Below, piece after piece: positions 8,846-16,328 of a stretch of 40,693 bases of DNA (positions are counted from its first letter, which is position 1; the number at the start of each line of letters is the position of its first letter). This DNA comes from Chloroflexota bacterium (GTDB taxonomy: Bacteria > Chloroflexota > Dormibacteria > Dormibacterales > Dormibacteraceae). Under the pieces are notes generated by a model. That model was not told the DNA's origin. It saw only the letters and a list, made by a program, of their open reading frames with translations, and ran no database searches. The stretch lies in contig VBIA01000062.1 in assembly GCA_005879985.1 (NCBI GenBank), positions 1 through 40,693 of the forward strand, given 5' to 3'. The position numbers were made by a program, and so were the translations under genes.

Positions 8846-11125
8846 CTGGCGAAGACGCTTCCGAACTCGAAGCTGCCCCTATCCGCCGAAAGAGTCGTCG
8901 CCGACTACCGCCTGGCCTACAGCAGCAGGCGCGCCAGCATCATCGGACGCGCAGAGGTCCTGCGCGGCAATGCGACGTTCGGCATCTTTGGTGACGGCAA
9001 GGAAGTCGCCAACATCGCGATGGCGAAGGCCTTCCGTCCTGGCGACTGGCGCGCGGGCTACTACCGCGACCAGACGTTCATGTGGGCGACCGGCATGTCC
9101 AACGTGCGCGAGTTCTTCGCGCAGCTGTACGGCAACCCCGACGTCGAGGCCGAGCCTGCGTCGGGCGGCCGGCAGATGGGCAATCACTTCGCCACGCGGT
9201 TCCTCGATGAGGCCGGAGAGTATCGGCGCTCGGTCGACATGGCCAACTCGAGCGCGGATGTCTCCAACGTCGCGGGCTGGATGCCGCGGCTCATCGGCCT
9301 CGCGTACGCCTCGAAGCTCTATCGCGACAACCCGCAGCTGAAGTCGGCCCAGGACGGTTTCTCGATCAGCGGCAACGAGGTCGCGTTCGGGACGATCGGC
9401 GATGCGTCGACAAGCGAGGGACTGTTCTGGGAGTCGGTCAACGCCTTCATTCCGGACGACCGGCCGGGCATCGACATCCATGTGCTTCGCGGCTGGGACT
9501 ACGCGGGCCTTGTGGAGGGTTACCTGCGCGGCGTCGAACGTGTGCGCTCGGGACACAAGCCGGCCATCTTCCACGTGATCGAGATCACGCAGCCCCAGGG
9601 CCACTCGACCAGCGGCAGTCACGAGCGCTACAAGTCGAAGGACAGGCTGAAGTTCGAGAAGGACTTCGACTGCATCGCTCGGATGCGAGAGTGGCTGATC
9701 GAGCAAGGGATCGCGAGCGAGTCGCAGATGCAGGGTTGGGAGGCCGCCGACAAAGAGGCCGTGGAGGCAGCGCGGGACCTCGCGTGGGAGGCGTACCAGT
9801 CGCCCGTCCGTGAGGAGCGCGATCGGCTGGTGGCTCTCCTTGGCCAGGCCGGAACGCACGAGACCCAGACCATCGCGGGCAGCCTGGCCGAGAGCTCGAA
9901 GGTGACTCGGGCGATGGTGATGGGGGCGGCGTCACGCGCGCTCGCAACGCTGCGCGGGCTCGAGTCGCCGGCACGCGACGAGCTGGCGCGATTCGTCGGG
10001 GCCTACGGTCGCGAAAATCGCGAGCGGTACAACTCGCACGTCTACAGTGCGTCGACCGAGTCGCCGCTGAACGTGCCGGTGGTGCCGGCCGAGTATTCGG
10101 ACTCGTCGCCGACGGTCGACGGCCGGATGGTGCTGCTGCGCAACTTCGACGCGAACTTCGCGCGCGACTCGCGCATCTTCGTGATCGGCGAAGACGTCGG
10201 CAAGCTTGGGGACGTCAACCTCGTGTTCGAAGGGCTGCAGGCGAAGTACGGCGAGCTGCGGGTGACCGATACCGGGATCCGCGAGGCGACGATCCTGGGG
10301 CAGGCGACCGGCAGCGCGATGCGCGGGCTCAAGCCGATCTGCGACATCCAGTACCTCGACTACCTCTTCTATGCGCTCGAGGAAGCGTCGGACGACCTGG
10401 CCACGCTGCACTGGCGCACGGTCGGCGGCCAGAAGGCGCCGGTCATCATCCGGACCAAGGGCCACCGGCTCGTCGGCATCTGGCACTCGGGGTCGCCGAT
10501 GGCGGTGCTGCTGCACGCGCTGCGCGGAATCTACATCGCGGTGCCCCGCAACACGACGCAGGCCGCGGGCATGTACAACACCCTGTTCCGCGGCGACAAC
10601 CCAGCGGTGGTGGTCGAGGTGCTGAACGGCTACCGCTTGAAGGAGCGGTTGCCCGACAACGTAGGCGAGTTCACTGTGCCGCTGGGCGTGCCCGAAGTGT
10701 TGCGCGAGGGTCGTGATGTGACGGTGGTGACCTACGGCGCGTGCTGCGCGATCGCGATGGATGCGGCTCGCGACCTCGACGAGCTGGGCGTGTCGACCGA
10801 GGTCATCGACGTGCAGTGGCTGAACCCATTCGACGTCGGACGCACGATCTCGCGATCGCTCGACAAGACGCACGCGGTGCTTTTCCTCGACGAGGACATG
10901 CCCGGAGCAGCGTCGGCTTTCATGATGCAGCAGGTCCTCGAAGCACAGAACGGATGGTGGTCGCTGGATGCGGCGCCGCGGACTCTGACGGCGTCACCGA
11001 ACCGGCCGGCGTATGGGCCGGACGGCGACTACTTCACCAAGCCGAACCGGGAGGCGATCGTGTCGCGGGTGTACGAGATCATGCGCGAGCGCCGGCCGGA
11101 GCAGTTCCCGGAGCTGGGTTTCTGA
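8846..11125 (+). CDS. Fused E1 (alpha-beta) component of a branched-chain 2-oxoacid/pyruvate-type dehydrogenase, probable CTG start
   Basis: 759 residues if begun at the CTG at 8846. The N-terminal half is the E1-alpha fold with a ThDP-binding motif (FGTIGDASTSEGLFWESVN). The C-terminal half is E1-beta-like (IFVIGEDVGKLGDVN, DTGIREATILGQATGSAMRG, VVTYGACCAIAMDAARDL, EVIDVQWLNPFD). The single-chain form is seen in some 2-oxoisovalerate/pyruvate dehydrogenases; the substrate is not decidable here and no E2 or E3 gene is in the window. Start: the frame opens after a stop at 8810-8812 and has no ATG, GTG or TTG before 9020, yet the translation upstream of 9020 is clearly family-like (VVADYRLAYSSRRASIIGR, FGIFGDGKEVANIAMAKAF). 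The CTG is preceded by GGAGGG (8833-8838) at 7 bases, so CTG initiation is the simplest explanation. A TGGTACTGT extended -10-like box lies at 8786-8794. Confidence 0.85.
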   Translation: MAKTLPNSKLPLSAERVVADYRLAYSSRRASIIGRAEVLRGNATFGIFGDGKEVANIAMAKAFRPGDWRAGYYRDQTFMWATGMSNVREFFAQLYGNPDVEAEPASGGRQMGNHFATRFLDEAGEYRRSVDMANSSADVSNVAGWMPRLIGLAYASKLYRDNPQLKSAQDGFSISGNEVAFGTIGDASTSEGLFWESVNAFIPDDRPGIDIHVLRGWDYAGLVEGYLRGVERVRSGHKPAIFHVIEITQPQGHSTSGSHERYKSKDRLKFEKDFDCIARMREWLIEQGIASESQMQGWEAADKEAVEAARDLAWEAYQSPVREERDRLVALLGQAGTHETQTIAGSLAESSKVTRAMVMGAASRALATLRGLESPARDELARFVGAYGRENRERYNSHVYSASTESPLNVPVVPAEYSDSSPTVDGRMVLLRNFDANFARDSRIFVIGEDVGKLGDVNLVFEGLQAKYGELRVTDTGIREATILGQATGSAMRGLKPICDIQYLDYLFYALEEASDDLATLHWRTVGGQKAPVIIRTKGHRLVGIWHSGSPMAVLLHALRGIYIAVPRNTTQAAGMYNTLFRGDNPAVVVEVLNGYRLKERLPDNVGEFTVPLGVPEVLREGRDVTVVTYGACCAIAMDAARDLDELGVSTEVIDVQWLNPFDVGRTISRSLDKTHAVLFLDEDMPGAASAFMMQQVLEAQNGWWSLDAAPRTLTASPNRPAYGPDGDYFTKPNREAIVSRVYEIMRERRPEQFPELGF

Positions 11126-11143
11126 TTCCCCTCGCGTAATTCC

Positions 11144-11206
11144 CGCGAGTGCCGGCGCTCGCACTCCCCAAAACGCGAATGGCCAGCCGAGTGCGGGCAC
11201 TCGCCG
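11144..11206. repeat. Pair of GAGTGCCGGCACTC-type palindromes between convergent genes
   Basis: Two imperfect copies, GAGTGCCGGCGCTC (11147-11160) and GAGTGCGGGCACTC (about 11190-11203), lie about 43 bases apart in the 82-base gap between the convergent ends of the E1 gene and sppA. The same palindrome recurs as a pair at 18919-18984, again between convergent gene ends. Each can fold into a 6-7 bp hairpin on either strand. No T-run follows, so termination would be non-canonical; a REP-like mobile palindrome is an alternative. Confidence 0.75.
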
Positions 11207-11207
11207 T

Positions 11208-12872
11208 TCACAGCTCCATCAGCGCTTGGACCGGGGTTCGGTTGAACTGCGAAGCACCTTCGAGTAGATATGCCGCCAGCGCCGCGGCGGTGGGCAGCGA
11301 CTGCGGCGCCAGCGCGCGCTTTGGCGGATGCACCTCCAGGGCCGGCACCCTGTCGGCCAGACCGGCCAGACTCCTCGCCTTGGCAATGGCGGTGTCGAGG
11401 CCGCCCAGCTCGTCGACCAGCTTGCGCTCCAGCGCCTGCGCGCCTGTCCACACCTTGCCGCCCGCGATGGGCTCGACTTCGCCGCGGGTGACGCCGCGCG
11501 CGGATGCGACCACGTCGAGGAACGTTCCGTACGCGCGGTCGATCATCGACTGCACGATCTGCCGCTCCTCCGCCGTGTATGGCTTCTCGTCGCCCTCCAT
11601 CAGCGAGTGCCGCCCCTCCGCGACGGTCTCGCGATTGACCAGCAGCTTCGCCCACAGCCCGCCCGTGACGAGCTTTCCGGTCAGAACGCCGATCGATCCG
11701 GTCAGCGTGCCCGGACGCGCGACGATCCAGCGCCCCGGCGTCGCCACCCAGTAGCCGCCCGACCCGGCCACCGGTCCCATGGCGATAACGACCGGCTTCT
11801 TCGCCGCCACCACCGCGAGCGCCTGCCGCATCGCCTCCGACGCCGTCACCGAACCGCCTCGCGAGTCGACGTAGACCACCGCCGCGGCGGCGCGGCGGTC
11901 GGCCGCCACCTGGCGAGCGACCTGCACGACGGTTAGGTCGCCCGCCCGCGGATCGCCGACGATGGGAATCTCGACGGGCGGCGCCACCGGCGGGCGGCCC
12001 GAGCGCCCGTCGATGATCGTCCCCTCGATGCGGATGATGGCGACGTAGCTGCCGAGCCGCAGCCGCGGCGCGGGGCGGCTCATGTGCCTGCGCGCCTGAT
12101 CCCAATCGCCCATGCGCACCTCGGCGCCGCTGCTCAGGCGTTGCGGCAGCTCTTCCTCTGGCAGCACGGCGTCTACCGCTTTTCGCGCCACCGCTTGCTC
12201 GTCCGTGTAGGGCGAGCCGTCGATGACCTGCAAAGCGCCGTCGGCATCGAGCTTGCGGCCGTCCTTGATGGCCTCGGCGAGCTGCTCGTGCTGCGACTTC
12301 AGCAGCCACCGAATCTGCTCACGCATCTCGTCCGACATCTTCGACTTGGTCAGGACGTCGGCCGCCGTCTTGTACGGCGACACCTGCACGAAGTCGGCCT
12401 GGATGCCGACGCGCGCGAGACCTTGCGCCAGGAACAACCCAGTCGACGACAGGCCCAGCGGCTGCACGATCCCGGTCGGCAACAGAAGGATCTCGTCGCA
12501 CGCGCACGCGAGGTAGTAAGTGCCGGTCGTGTAGAACGGCGCCCATGCGATCACCCGCTTGCCGGACTTCCGAAGGCGGGCCACTAGCTCGCGCATGTCC
12601 TGCAGCAGCGCAAGAGACATCGGCACCGGGCGCAAATGAAGCGCCACGCCCTTGATGCGCGGATCCTTCTCGATGGCCTCGAAGCGACGGCCGAGCTCGC
12701 GCACGCTCAGGCGCTGCCGCCGGAAGAAACGCTGCCACGGCGGCACCGGCGGATCGGGCAGCGCAGGCATGTCCTCTTCGATAAGGAACGTCACGTAGTC
12801 GGGCGGCCGTCCGAGCCTTGCCCGCAGGCTGCCGATCAGCCACCACAGGTAGCGGAACGGAAACAGCAACAT
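11208..12872 (-). CDS. sppA: Signal peptide peptidase SppA, long (67K) type
   Basis: 554 residues with the duplicated S49 fold of the long SppA form. The general base should be K168 in SPYKTAADVLTKSKMSD, and the nucleophile S371 in GPVAGSGGYWVA. They are 203 residues apart, matching the ~200 spacing of the Lys/Ser dyad known from the Escherichia coli enzyme. A hydrophobic N-terminus (LLFPFRYLWWLIGSL) anchors it in the membrane. It degrades signal peptides and other membrane-embedded remnants after Sec export. It begins 30 bases after the stop of the isocitrate lyase-family gene on the same strand, so it may be the last gene of that transcript. The C-terminal half contains the expected SRGGSVTASEAMRQAL and GSIGVLTGKLV segments, so both dyad halves are intact. 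Confidence 0.9.
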   Translation of the reverse strand: MLLFPFRYLWWLIGSLRARLGRPPDYVTFLIEEDMPALPDPPVPPWQRFFRRQRLSVRELGRRFEAIEKDPRIKGVALHLRPVPMSLALLQDMRELVARLRKSGKRVIAWAPFYTTGTYYLACACDEILLLPTGIVQPLGLSSTGLFLAQGLARVGIQADFVQVSPYKTAADVLTKSKMSDEMREQIRWLLKSQHEQLAEAIKDGRKLDADGALQVIDGSPYTDEQAVARKAVDAVLPEEELPQRLSSGAEVRMGDWDQARRHMSRPAPRLRLGSYVAIIRIEGTIIDGRSGRPPVAPPVEIPIVGDPRAGDLTVVQVARQVAADRRAAAAVVYVDSRGGSVTASEAMRQALAVVAAKKPVVIAMGPVAGSGGYWVATPGRWIVARPGTLTGSIGVLTGKLVTGGLWAKLLVNRETVAEGRHSLMEGDEKPYTAEERQIVQSMIDRAYGTFLDVVASARGVTRGEVEPIAGGKVWTGAQALERKLVDELGGLDTAIAKARSLAGLADRVPALEVHPPKRALAPQSLPTAAALAAYLLEGASQFNRTPVQALMEL

Positions 12873-12902
12873 CCCGGCGCGGAATGCTACGCGGCCGCTT
12901 GC

Positions 12903-14030
12903 TTAGACGACCTTCGACACCTCGAGGTGCTCGTCCATGTCCTCGCTCAACCGCGAGGCGCCGTAGACGTGGCCGAGGTGCTGGTGGTACGGCACGCCCG
13001 TGAAGTGGTGATGGCTGCGCGTCGGGATGTCGGCGCCGTTTTCCCACTCCTTGCGCTGCAGCGCCATGTAGCCCTCTTCCTTCTGCTGCTTCAGGTCGTT
13101 CAGGAGAAGCGACATCCCGTGGCCGGCCGCATGCTGCAGCGCCAGCGTGATGAAAATGAATCCGACGCCGAGCTCACCCAGGTCGTCCCAGGTGATCGGG
13201 TTCTTCTCGTTGTACCACTTGAACGACGACGAGTAGTTGAACGCGAAGCGAGCCTTCGGGAAACGCTTGCGGATCTCGGCGGAGAACTGCTCGACCGGCG
13301 CCCGCTCCGCGGTCGGAAACTCGCACCACAGCAGGTCGGGCACGCCGCTGTCGAGATAGCGAAGCCCGCGTTCGATCGCGAGCTGCATGCCGCGCTTCGA
13401 CTCTGGCACCTCGGTCGCCGACACGGCGTCGGTGCGGGCGATGATCACGAAGTCCTTGTGACCGAGGTCGTCGGCGGTGGCGCGCATCATGCGCAGCTTG
13501 CCCACGAACTCGTCGGCGGGAATCAGCGCCTTGCCCGCGATGTGGCCGCATCGCTTCGGCATGACCTGGTCTTCGATGTGAGCCGCGGCGATGCCGGCGT
13601 TTACATACAGGTCGGTGGTGCGCTGGACGTTGAAGAGGTTGCCGTAGCCGGCGTCCATGTCGACCACGACAGGAGGAATCTCGAGGTGGACCGGCGCAAC
13701 GTTCTTTTCGGGGTCGCCCATCGCCATTGTCAGCTGAAACTTGCGGAGCGCCGCGACTGTCCGGCGCGCCCCGTCCGCGATCTCGACCGAAGAGTACAGG
13801 TCCATGTCCGTGGTGCCCAGATGGCCAATTGCGAACGAGTAGCCGCTGAAGTACACGGCGTCGAAGCCGTGGTACATCACGAGCTCCGCGCCGAGTGGGT
13901 CATACACGCCAGGCCCGAACACGTATGGCTTGGACGCGAGGAGCCTCCGCAGCCGCTTGCTGGGATTCTCGTTTCGAGATGCCGGGACTTTGTAACCCTC
14001 CGGGAGGAGGGGCGTGGCGACAAGATCCAT
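12903..14030 (-). CDS. Isocitrate lyase / PEP mutase family enzyme
   Basis: 375 residues from the ATG at 14030, with GGAGG five bases upstream (14036-14040 on plus); a TTG directly before the ATG is not favoured. ICL-superfamily features: YVFGPGVYDPLGAELV, DAVYFSGYSFAI, PVVVDMDAGYGNLFNVQRTT (metal-binding acidic residues), AAHIEDQVMPKRCGHIAGKALI (active-site loop with the catalytic Cys), FVIIARTDAVSA, and FAFNYSSSFKW. The loop is KRCGH, the form more often seen in 2-methylisocitrate lyase, against KKCGH in most isocitrate lyases. Overall layout (N-S-S-S-F-type C-terminal motif) fits short isocitrate lyases of high-GC bacteria. Either isocitrate (glyoxylate shunt) or methylisocitrate (propionate) could be the substrate; no malate synthase or prpBCD partner is nearby. 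It is downstream of a tiny Cys-rich ORF and a LysR gene. Confidence 0.8.
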   Translation of the reverse strand: MDLVATPLLPEGYKVPASRNENPSKRLRRLLASKPYVFGPGVYDPLGAELVMYHGFDAVYFSGYSFAIGHLGTTDMDLYSSVEIADGARRTVAALRKFQLTMAMGDPEKNVAPVHLEIPPVVVDMDAGYGNLFNVQRTTDLYVNAGIAAAHIEDQVMPKRCGHIAGKALIPADEFVGKLRMMRATADDLGHKDFVIIARTDAVSATEVPESKRGMQLAIERGLRYLDSGVPDLLWCEFPTAERAPVEQFSAEIRKRFPKARFAFNYSSSFKWYNEKNPITWDDLGELGVGFIFITLALQHAAGHGMSLLLNDLKQQKEEGYMALQRKEWENGADIPTRSHHHFTGVPYHQHLGHVYGASRLSEDMDEHLEVSKVV

Positions 14031-14075
14031 CAAGACCTCCAGGTTCAGACTGCTAAACGCCGCGAGGGTTAAGTT

Positions 14076-14180
14076 CTACTCGTTCTCGTGATCGCAGTTG
14101 CAGGGATCCGGGCACTCGCACTCGTGCTCTGACGGCTCGCCCGAGGCCTTGATCTCCGCTTGCTGCTCCTGCTTGTCCAT
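14076..14180 (-). CDS. 34-residue Cys-rich acidic peptide, leaderless
   Basis: A short ORF reading MDKQEQQAEIKASGEPSEHE followed by CECPDPCNCDHENE. The last 16 residues contain four cysteines, two histidines and several acids, spaced CxC-xxx-CxC, which resembles a metal-binding knuckle. No family is recognised. It is supported by a strong promoter directly in front: TTGACT - 17 bases - TAGTGT, with the -10 box ending 7 bases before the ATG, so the mRNA should start at or next to the start codon. It lies 45 bases before the ICL-family start codon, on the same strand and with no terminator between. It may therefore be a leader peptide sensing cysteine or metal, or a small metal chaperone. Chance ORF is the alternative. 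Confidence 0.55.
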   Translation of the reverse strand: MDKQEQQAEIKASGEPSEHECECPDPCNCDHENE

Positions 14181-14187
14181 GCGGCCG

Positions 14188-14230
14188 ACACTACGGTCAG
14201 GTCCGCCATCAGTCAAATCAATTGATTTGA
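14188..14230 (-). promoter_or_regulatory. Minus-strand promoter with perfect 18-bp palindromic operator
   Basis: Read on the minus strand, -35 TTGACT (14216-14211), a 17-base spacer, and -10 TAGTGT (14193-14188) precede the Cys-rich ORF. The palindrome TCAAATCAATTGATTTGA (14213-14230) is perfect over 18 bases and its last four bases are the TTGA of the -35 box. A protein bound there would block or recruit polymerase. It is AT-rich against a GC-rich background, so chance is unlikely. The neighbouring LysR protein is the obvious candidate ligand, since LysR sites are dyads of this size. Confidence 0.75.
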
Positions 14231-14267
14231 TCGTTGGTATAGGTTCGGCCGATAGCGATGTGAGGGG

Positions 14268-15197
14268 CTACCTGCCTTCCTTGGCGCCGAGCAGGCTCAT
14301 GAAAGCGGCTACCACGCCCTCAGGCTTGCCCGCATCGCGCCGCCGGAATGCGGCGATGTAGTTGTACATGTGGGGCGCGCGGCGCAGGCGTACGCGGCTC
14401 ATCGTCGCGGCCTCGACCTCGCGGGCCACTGACGTCCTGGGCAGTAGCGCCACGCCCAGCCCGCGCTCGACCATCTTCTTGGCGGCCTCGATCGAGTCCA
14501 TCTCCATGAAGCGCCGAAGCCTGACGCCCGAGGAGACAAAGGCCGACTGCGTGATCTCGTAGTAGCTCGACGTGCGGTCGAACATGATGAGCTTCTCGTT
14601 GGTGACCTCGGCGAGGGTCACGGACTTGCGCCGGACAAACGGGTGGTCGGGCGCGCAGACGAGCACCAGCTCCTCCCGGTGGAAGGGCCGCAGGTCCAGG
14701 TCGGGGTGGTTGATCGCGCGCCCGAGGCCGAGCTGCACCTCATCGCGCAACACGAGCTCGACGACATCCTCCGAGTGACCGGTGCGCACCGAGACCTCCA
14801 CGCGCGGGTGGCTCGCGACGAAGCGCTCGAGCAGGTCGGGGAGGATGTAGGTGCTGACGGCCAGGGCGCTGCCGATCGTGAGGTGTCCGGCCGAGGCGGT
14901 CTTCACCTGCTCCAGCGCATCGCGGCCCTCCACCAGGGCCCGCATGGCGCGCTCCGCGAACGGCACCCACGCGCGGCCGGCGTCGGTGAGACGCATGCCT
15001 CGCGGCGTGCGCAGGAAAAGCTTGACGCCCAGTTCGCGCTCGATTCCGTGCAGCCTGGCGGTGAGCGTCGGCTGGGTGATGTACAGCGCCTCGGCCGCGC
15101 GGCTCACGCTGCCCCGGCGGGCTACCTCCAGAAATCCCTCGACCTGCAGGAGCTGAAGGCCATTGAGCCGGCTGCTAGCGGTTTCGTCTATGGGCAA
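14268..15197 (-). CDS. LysR-family transcriptional regulator
   Basis: 309 residues, standard length. N-terminal winged HTH at ~15-75 (LLQVEGFLEVARRGSVSRAAEALYITQPTLTARLHGIERELGVKLFLRTPRG), then a linker helix and the LysR substrate-binding domain (SAGHLTIGSALAVSTYILPDLLERF, VQLGLGRA, ELVLVCAPDHPF, GLGVALLPRTSV). It is read toward the Cys-rich ORF and ICL-family gene on the same strand, 87 bases apart, and the gap carries a perfect palindromic operator. Regulation of that unit is therefore likely, with a metabolite co-inducer unknown. Start: TTG at 15197, the first usable start. A TAGAAT -10-like box (minus strand, about 14 bases upstream) is plausible, and no ribosome site is visible. Confidence 0.9.
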   Translation of the reverse strand: MPIDETASSRLNGLQLLQVEGFLEVARRGSVSRAAEALYITQPTLTARLHGIERELGVKLFLRTPRGMRLTDAGRAWVPFAERAMRALVEGRDALEQVKTASAGHLTIGSALAVSTYILPDLLERFVASHPRVEVSVRTGHSEDVVELVLRDEVQLGLGRAINHPDLDLRPFHREELVLVCAPDHPFVRRKSVTLAEVTNEKLIMFDRTSSYYEITQSAFVSSGVRLRRFMEMDSIEAAKKMVERGLGVALLPRTSVAREVEAATMSRVRLRRAPHMYNYIAAFRRRDAGKPEGVVAAFMSLLGAKEGR

Positions 15198-15225
15198 GGC
15201 GGTGAAAGGCGATTCTATCTATGGA

Positions 15226-15327
15226 TATGGGGAATTGGTCGCCCCCTCCTGACCTCCCCGCGCGGCGGGGAGGGACATGGGGAATCTATCGTCCCCTCCT
15301 AACCTCCCCGCTCCGGCGGGGAGGGAC
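15226..15327. repeat. Tandem pair of CCTCCCC/GGGGAGG palindromic repeats
   Basis: Two copies of a unit with a 50-base period: copy 1 at about 15243-15276 and copy 2 at about 15293-15327. Each has CCCCTCCT, then ACCTCCCCGC, then a GCGGGGAGGGAC right arm, and each is preceded by ATGGGGAAT. The arms CTCCCCGC/GCGGGGAG pair as a hairpin. The pair fills the gap between the LysR start and the LLM oxidoreductase start. Related palindromes occur at 24418-24452 and 34570-34642. Two units do not make a CRISPR array, since there are no spacers of constant size between identical repeats. Confidence 0.8.
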
Positions 15328-15364
15328 CTGGAAGCATCTCCTGAACGTCGTAGTTTTGAGTGAC

Positions 15365-16324
15365 ATGAGCTTGCTTTTCGGATTCCACCTGCCCAACTTC
15401 ACGTTCGCGGACGCCAAGGGCCCGGCGCTTTTCGATCGCGTGGTCGAGCAGGCCAAAGCCGCTGAGGCCGCGGGCTTCGACCTCGTCACGGTGATGGACC
15501 ACTTCTATCAGATAGGCGGCGTCGGTCCGGAGACCGACCCGATGCTGGAGGCGTACACGACGCTGGGAGCCATCGCGCGTGAGACGACCAGGGTCAAGCT
15601 GTCGACCCTGGTGACGGGCGTGATCTACCGCAACCCCGCGGTCCTGGCCAAGCAGGTGACGACTCTGGACGTCATCTCGAATGGTCGCGCCATGCTCGGC
15701 ATCGGCGCCGCATGGAACGAATCCGAGAGTCGCGGCTACGGCATCGAGTTCCCCCCGATCGCAGAGCGCATGGAAAGGCTGGAAGAGGCGGTGACGATCG
15801 CGAAACTCATGTTCACCGAAGAGCGGCCGTCGTTCCAGGGCAAGCACTACCGCATCGATAGCGCACTCAATTCACCGCGACCGATCCAGCCTGACGGCCC
15901 GAAGATCCTGATCGGCGGAACCGGCGAGAAAAAGACGCTTCGCATCCTGGCCAAGCACGGCGACATCGGCCACTGGTTTGGCGGCGACCTGGAGGATCTG
16001 AAGCGCAAGAAGCGCGTGTTCGAGGAGCACTGCGAGGCGGTCGGCCGCGACCCGTCACAGGTGGTGCTCACCCTTGGCGCAGGCATCCTCATCGTCGAGA
16101 GCGAGCGCGAGGGCAAGGCGCTGCTGGAGCGCATCCCGGAGCAGCGGCGAGCGTCGTTCCGGGCCGTCACGCCCGAGCAGGGTGCCGACTTTCTGCAGGG
16201 CTACGTTGACGCCGGGTTCGGAGGCTTCACCTTCAACAACCCGACGCTGCCAACGCCCGAGGCGATCACGCGGGCCGGCGAGCTCATCAAGCTGATGAAC
16301 TCCAAGCCGGCGCGGGTGGCCTAA
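15365..16324 (+). CDS. LLM-class F420-dependent (or FMN) oxidoreductase
   Basis: 319 residues from the ATG at 15365 (MSLLFGFHLPNFTF). The frame stays open upstream to 15221, but that part translates the palindromic repeats, so the later start is chosen. It is a luciferase-like TIM barrel: FDRVVEQAKAAEAAGFDLVTVMDHFYQ, IARETTRVKLSTLVTGVIYRNPAVLAKQVTTLDVISNGRAMLGIGAAWNESE, KILIGGTGEKKTLRILAKHGD. GRAMLGIGAAWNESE is typical of the F420-dependent subgroup of the luciferase-like family, which suggests coenzyme F420. The substrate cannot be inferred. It is a single-gene unit: LysR diverges upstream and the next gene converges 4 bases downstream. Confidence 0.85.
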   Translation: MSLLFGFHLPNFTFADAKGPALFDRVVEQAKAAEAAGFDLVTVMDHFYQIGGVGPETDPMLEAYTTLGAIARETTRVKLSTLVTGVIYRNPAVLAKQVTTLDVISNGRAMLGIGAAWNESESRGYGIEFPPIAERMERLEEAVTIAKLMFTEERPSFQGKHYRIDSALNSPRPIQPDGPKILIGGTGEKKTLRILAKHGDIGHWFGGDLEDLKRKKRVFEEHCEAVGRDPSQVVLTLGAGILIVESEREGKALLERIPEQRRASFRAVTPEQGADFLQGYVDAGFGGFTFNNPTLPTPEAITRAGELIKLMNSKPARVA

Positions 16325-16328
16325 GAAG

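Noticed and set aside
15226-15327. Possible CRISPR array
   Set aside because: Only two units with internal palindromes, a 50-base period and near-identical flanks; no true spacers and no cas genes.
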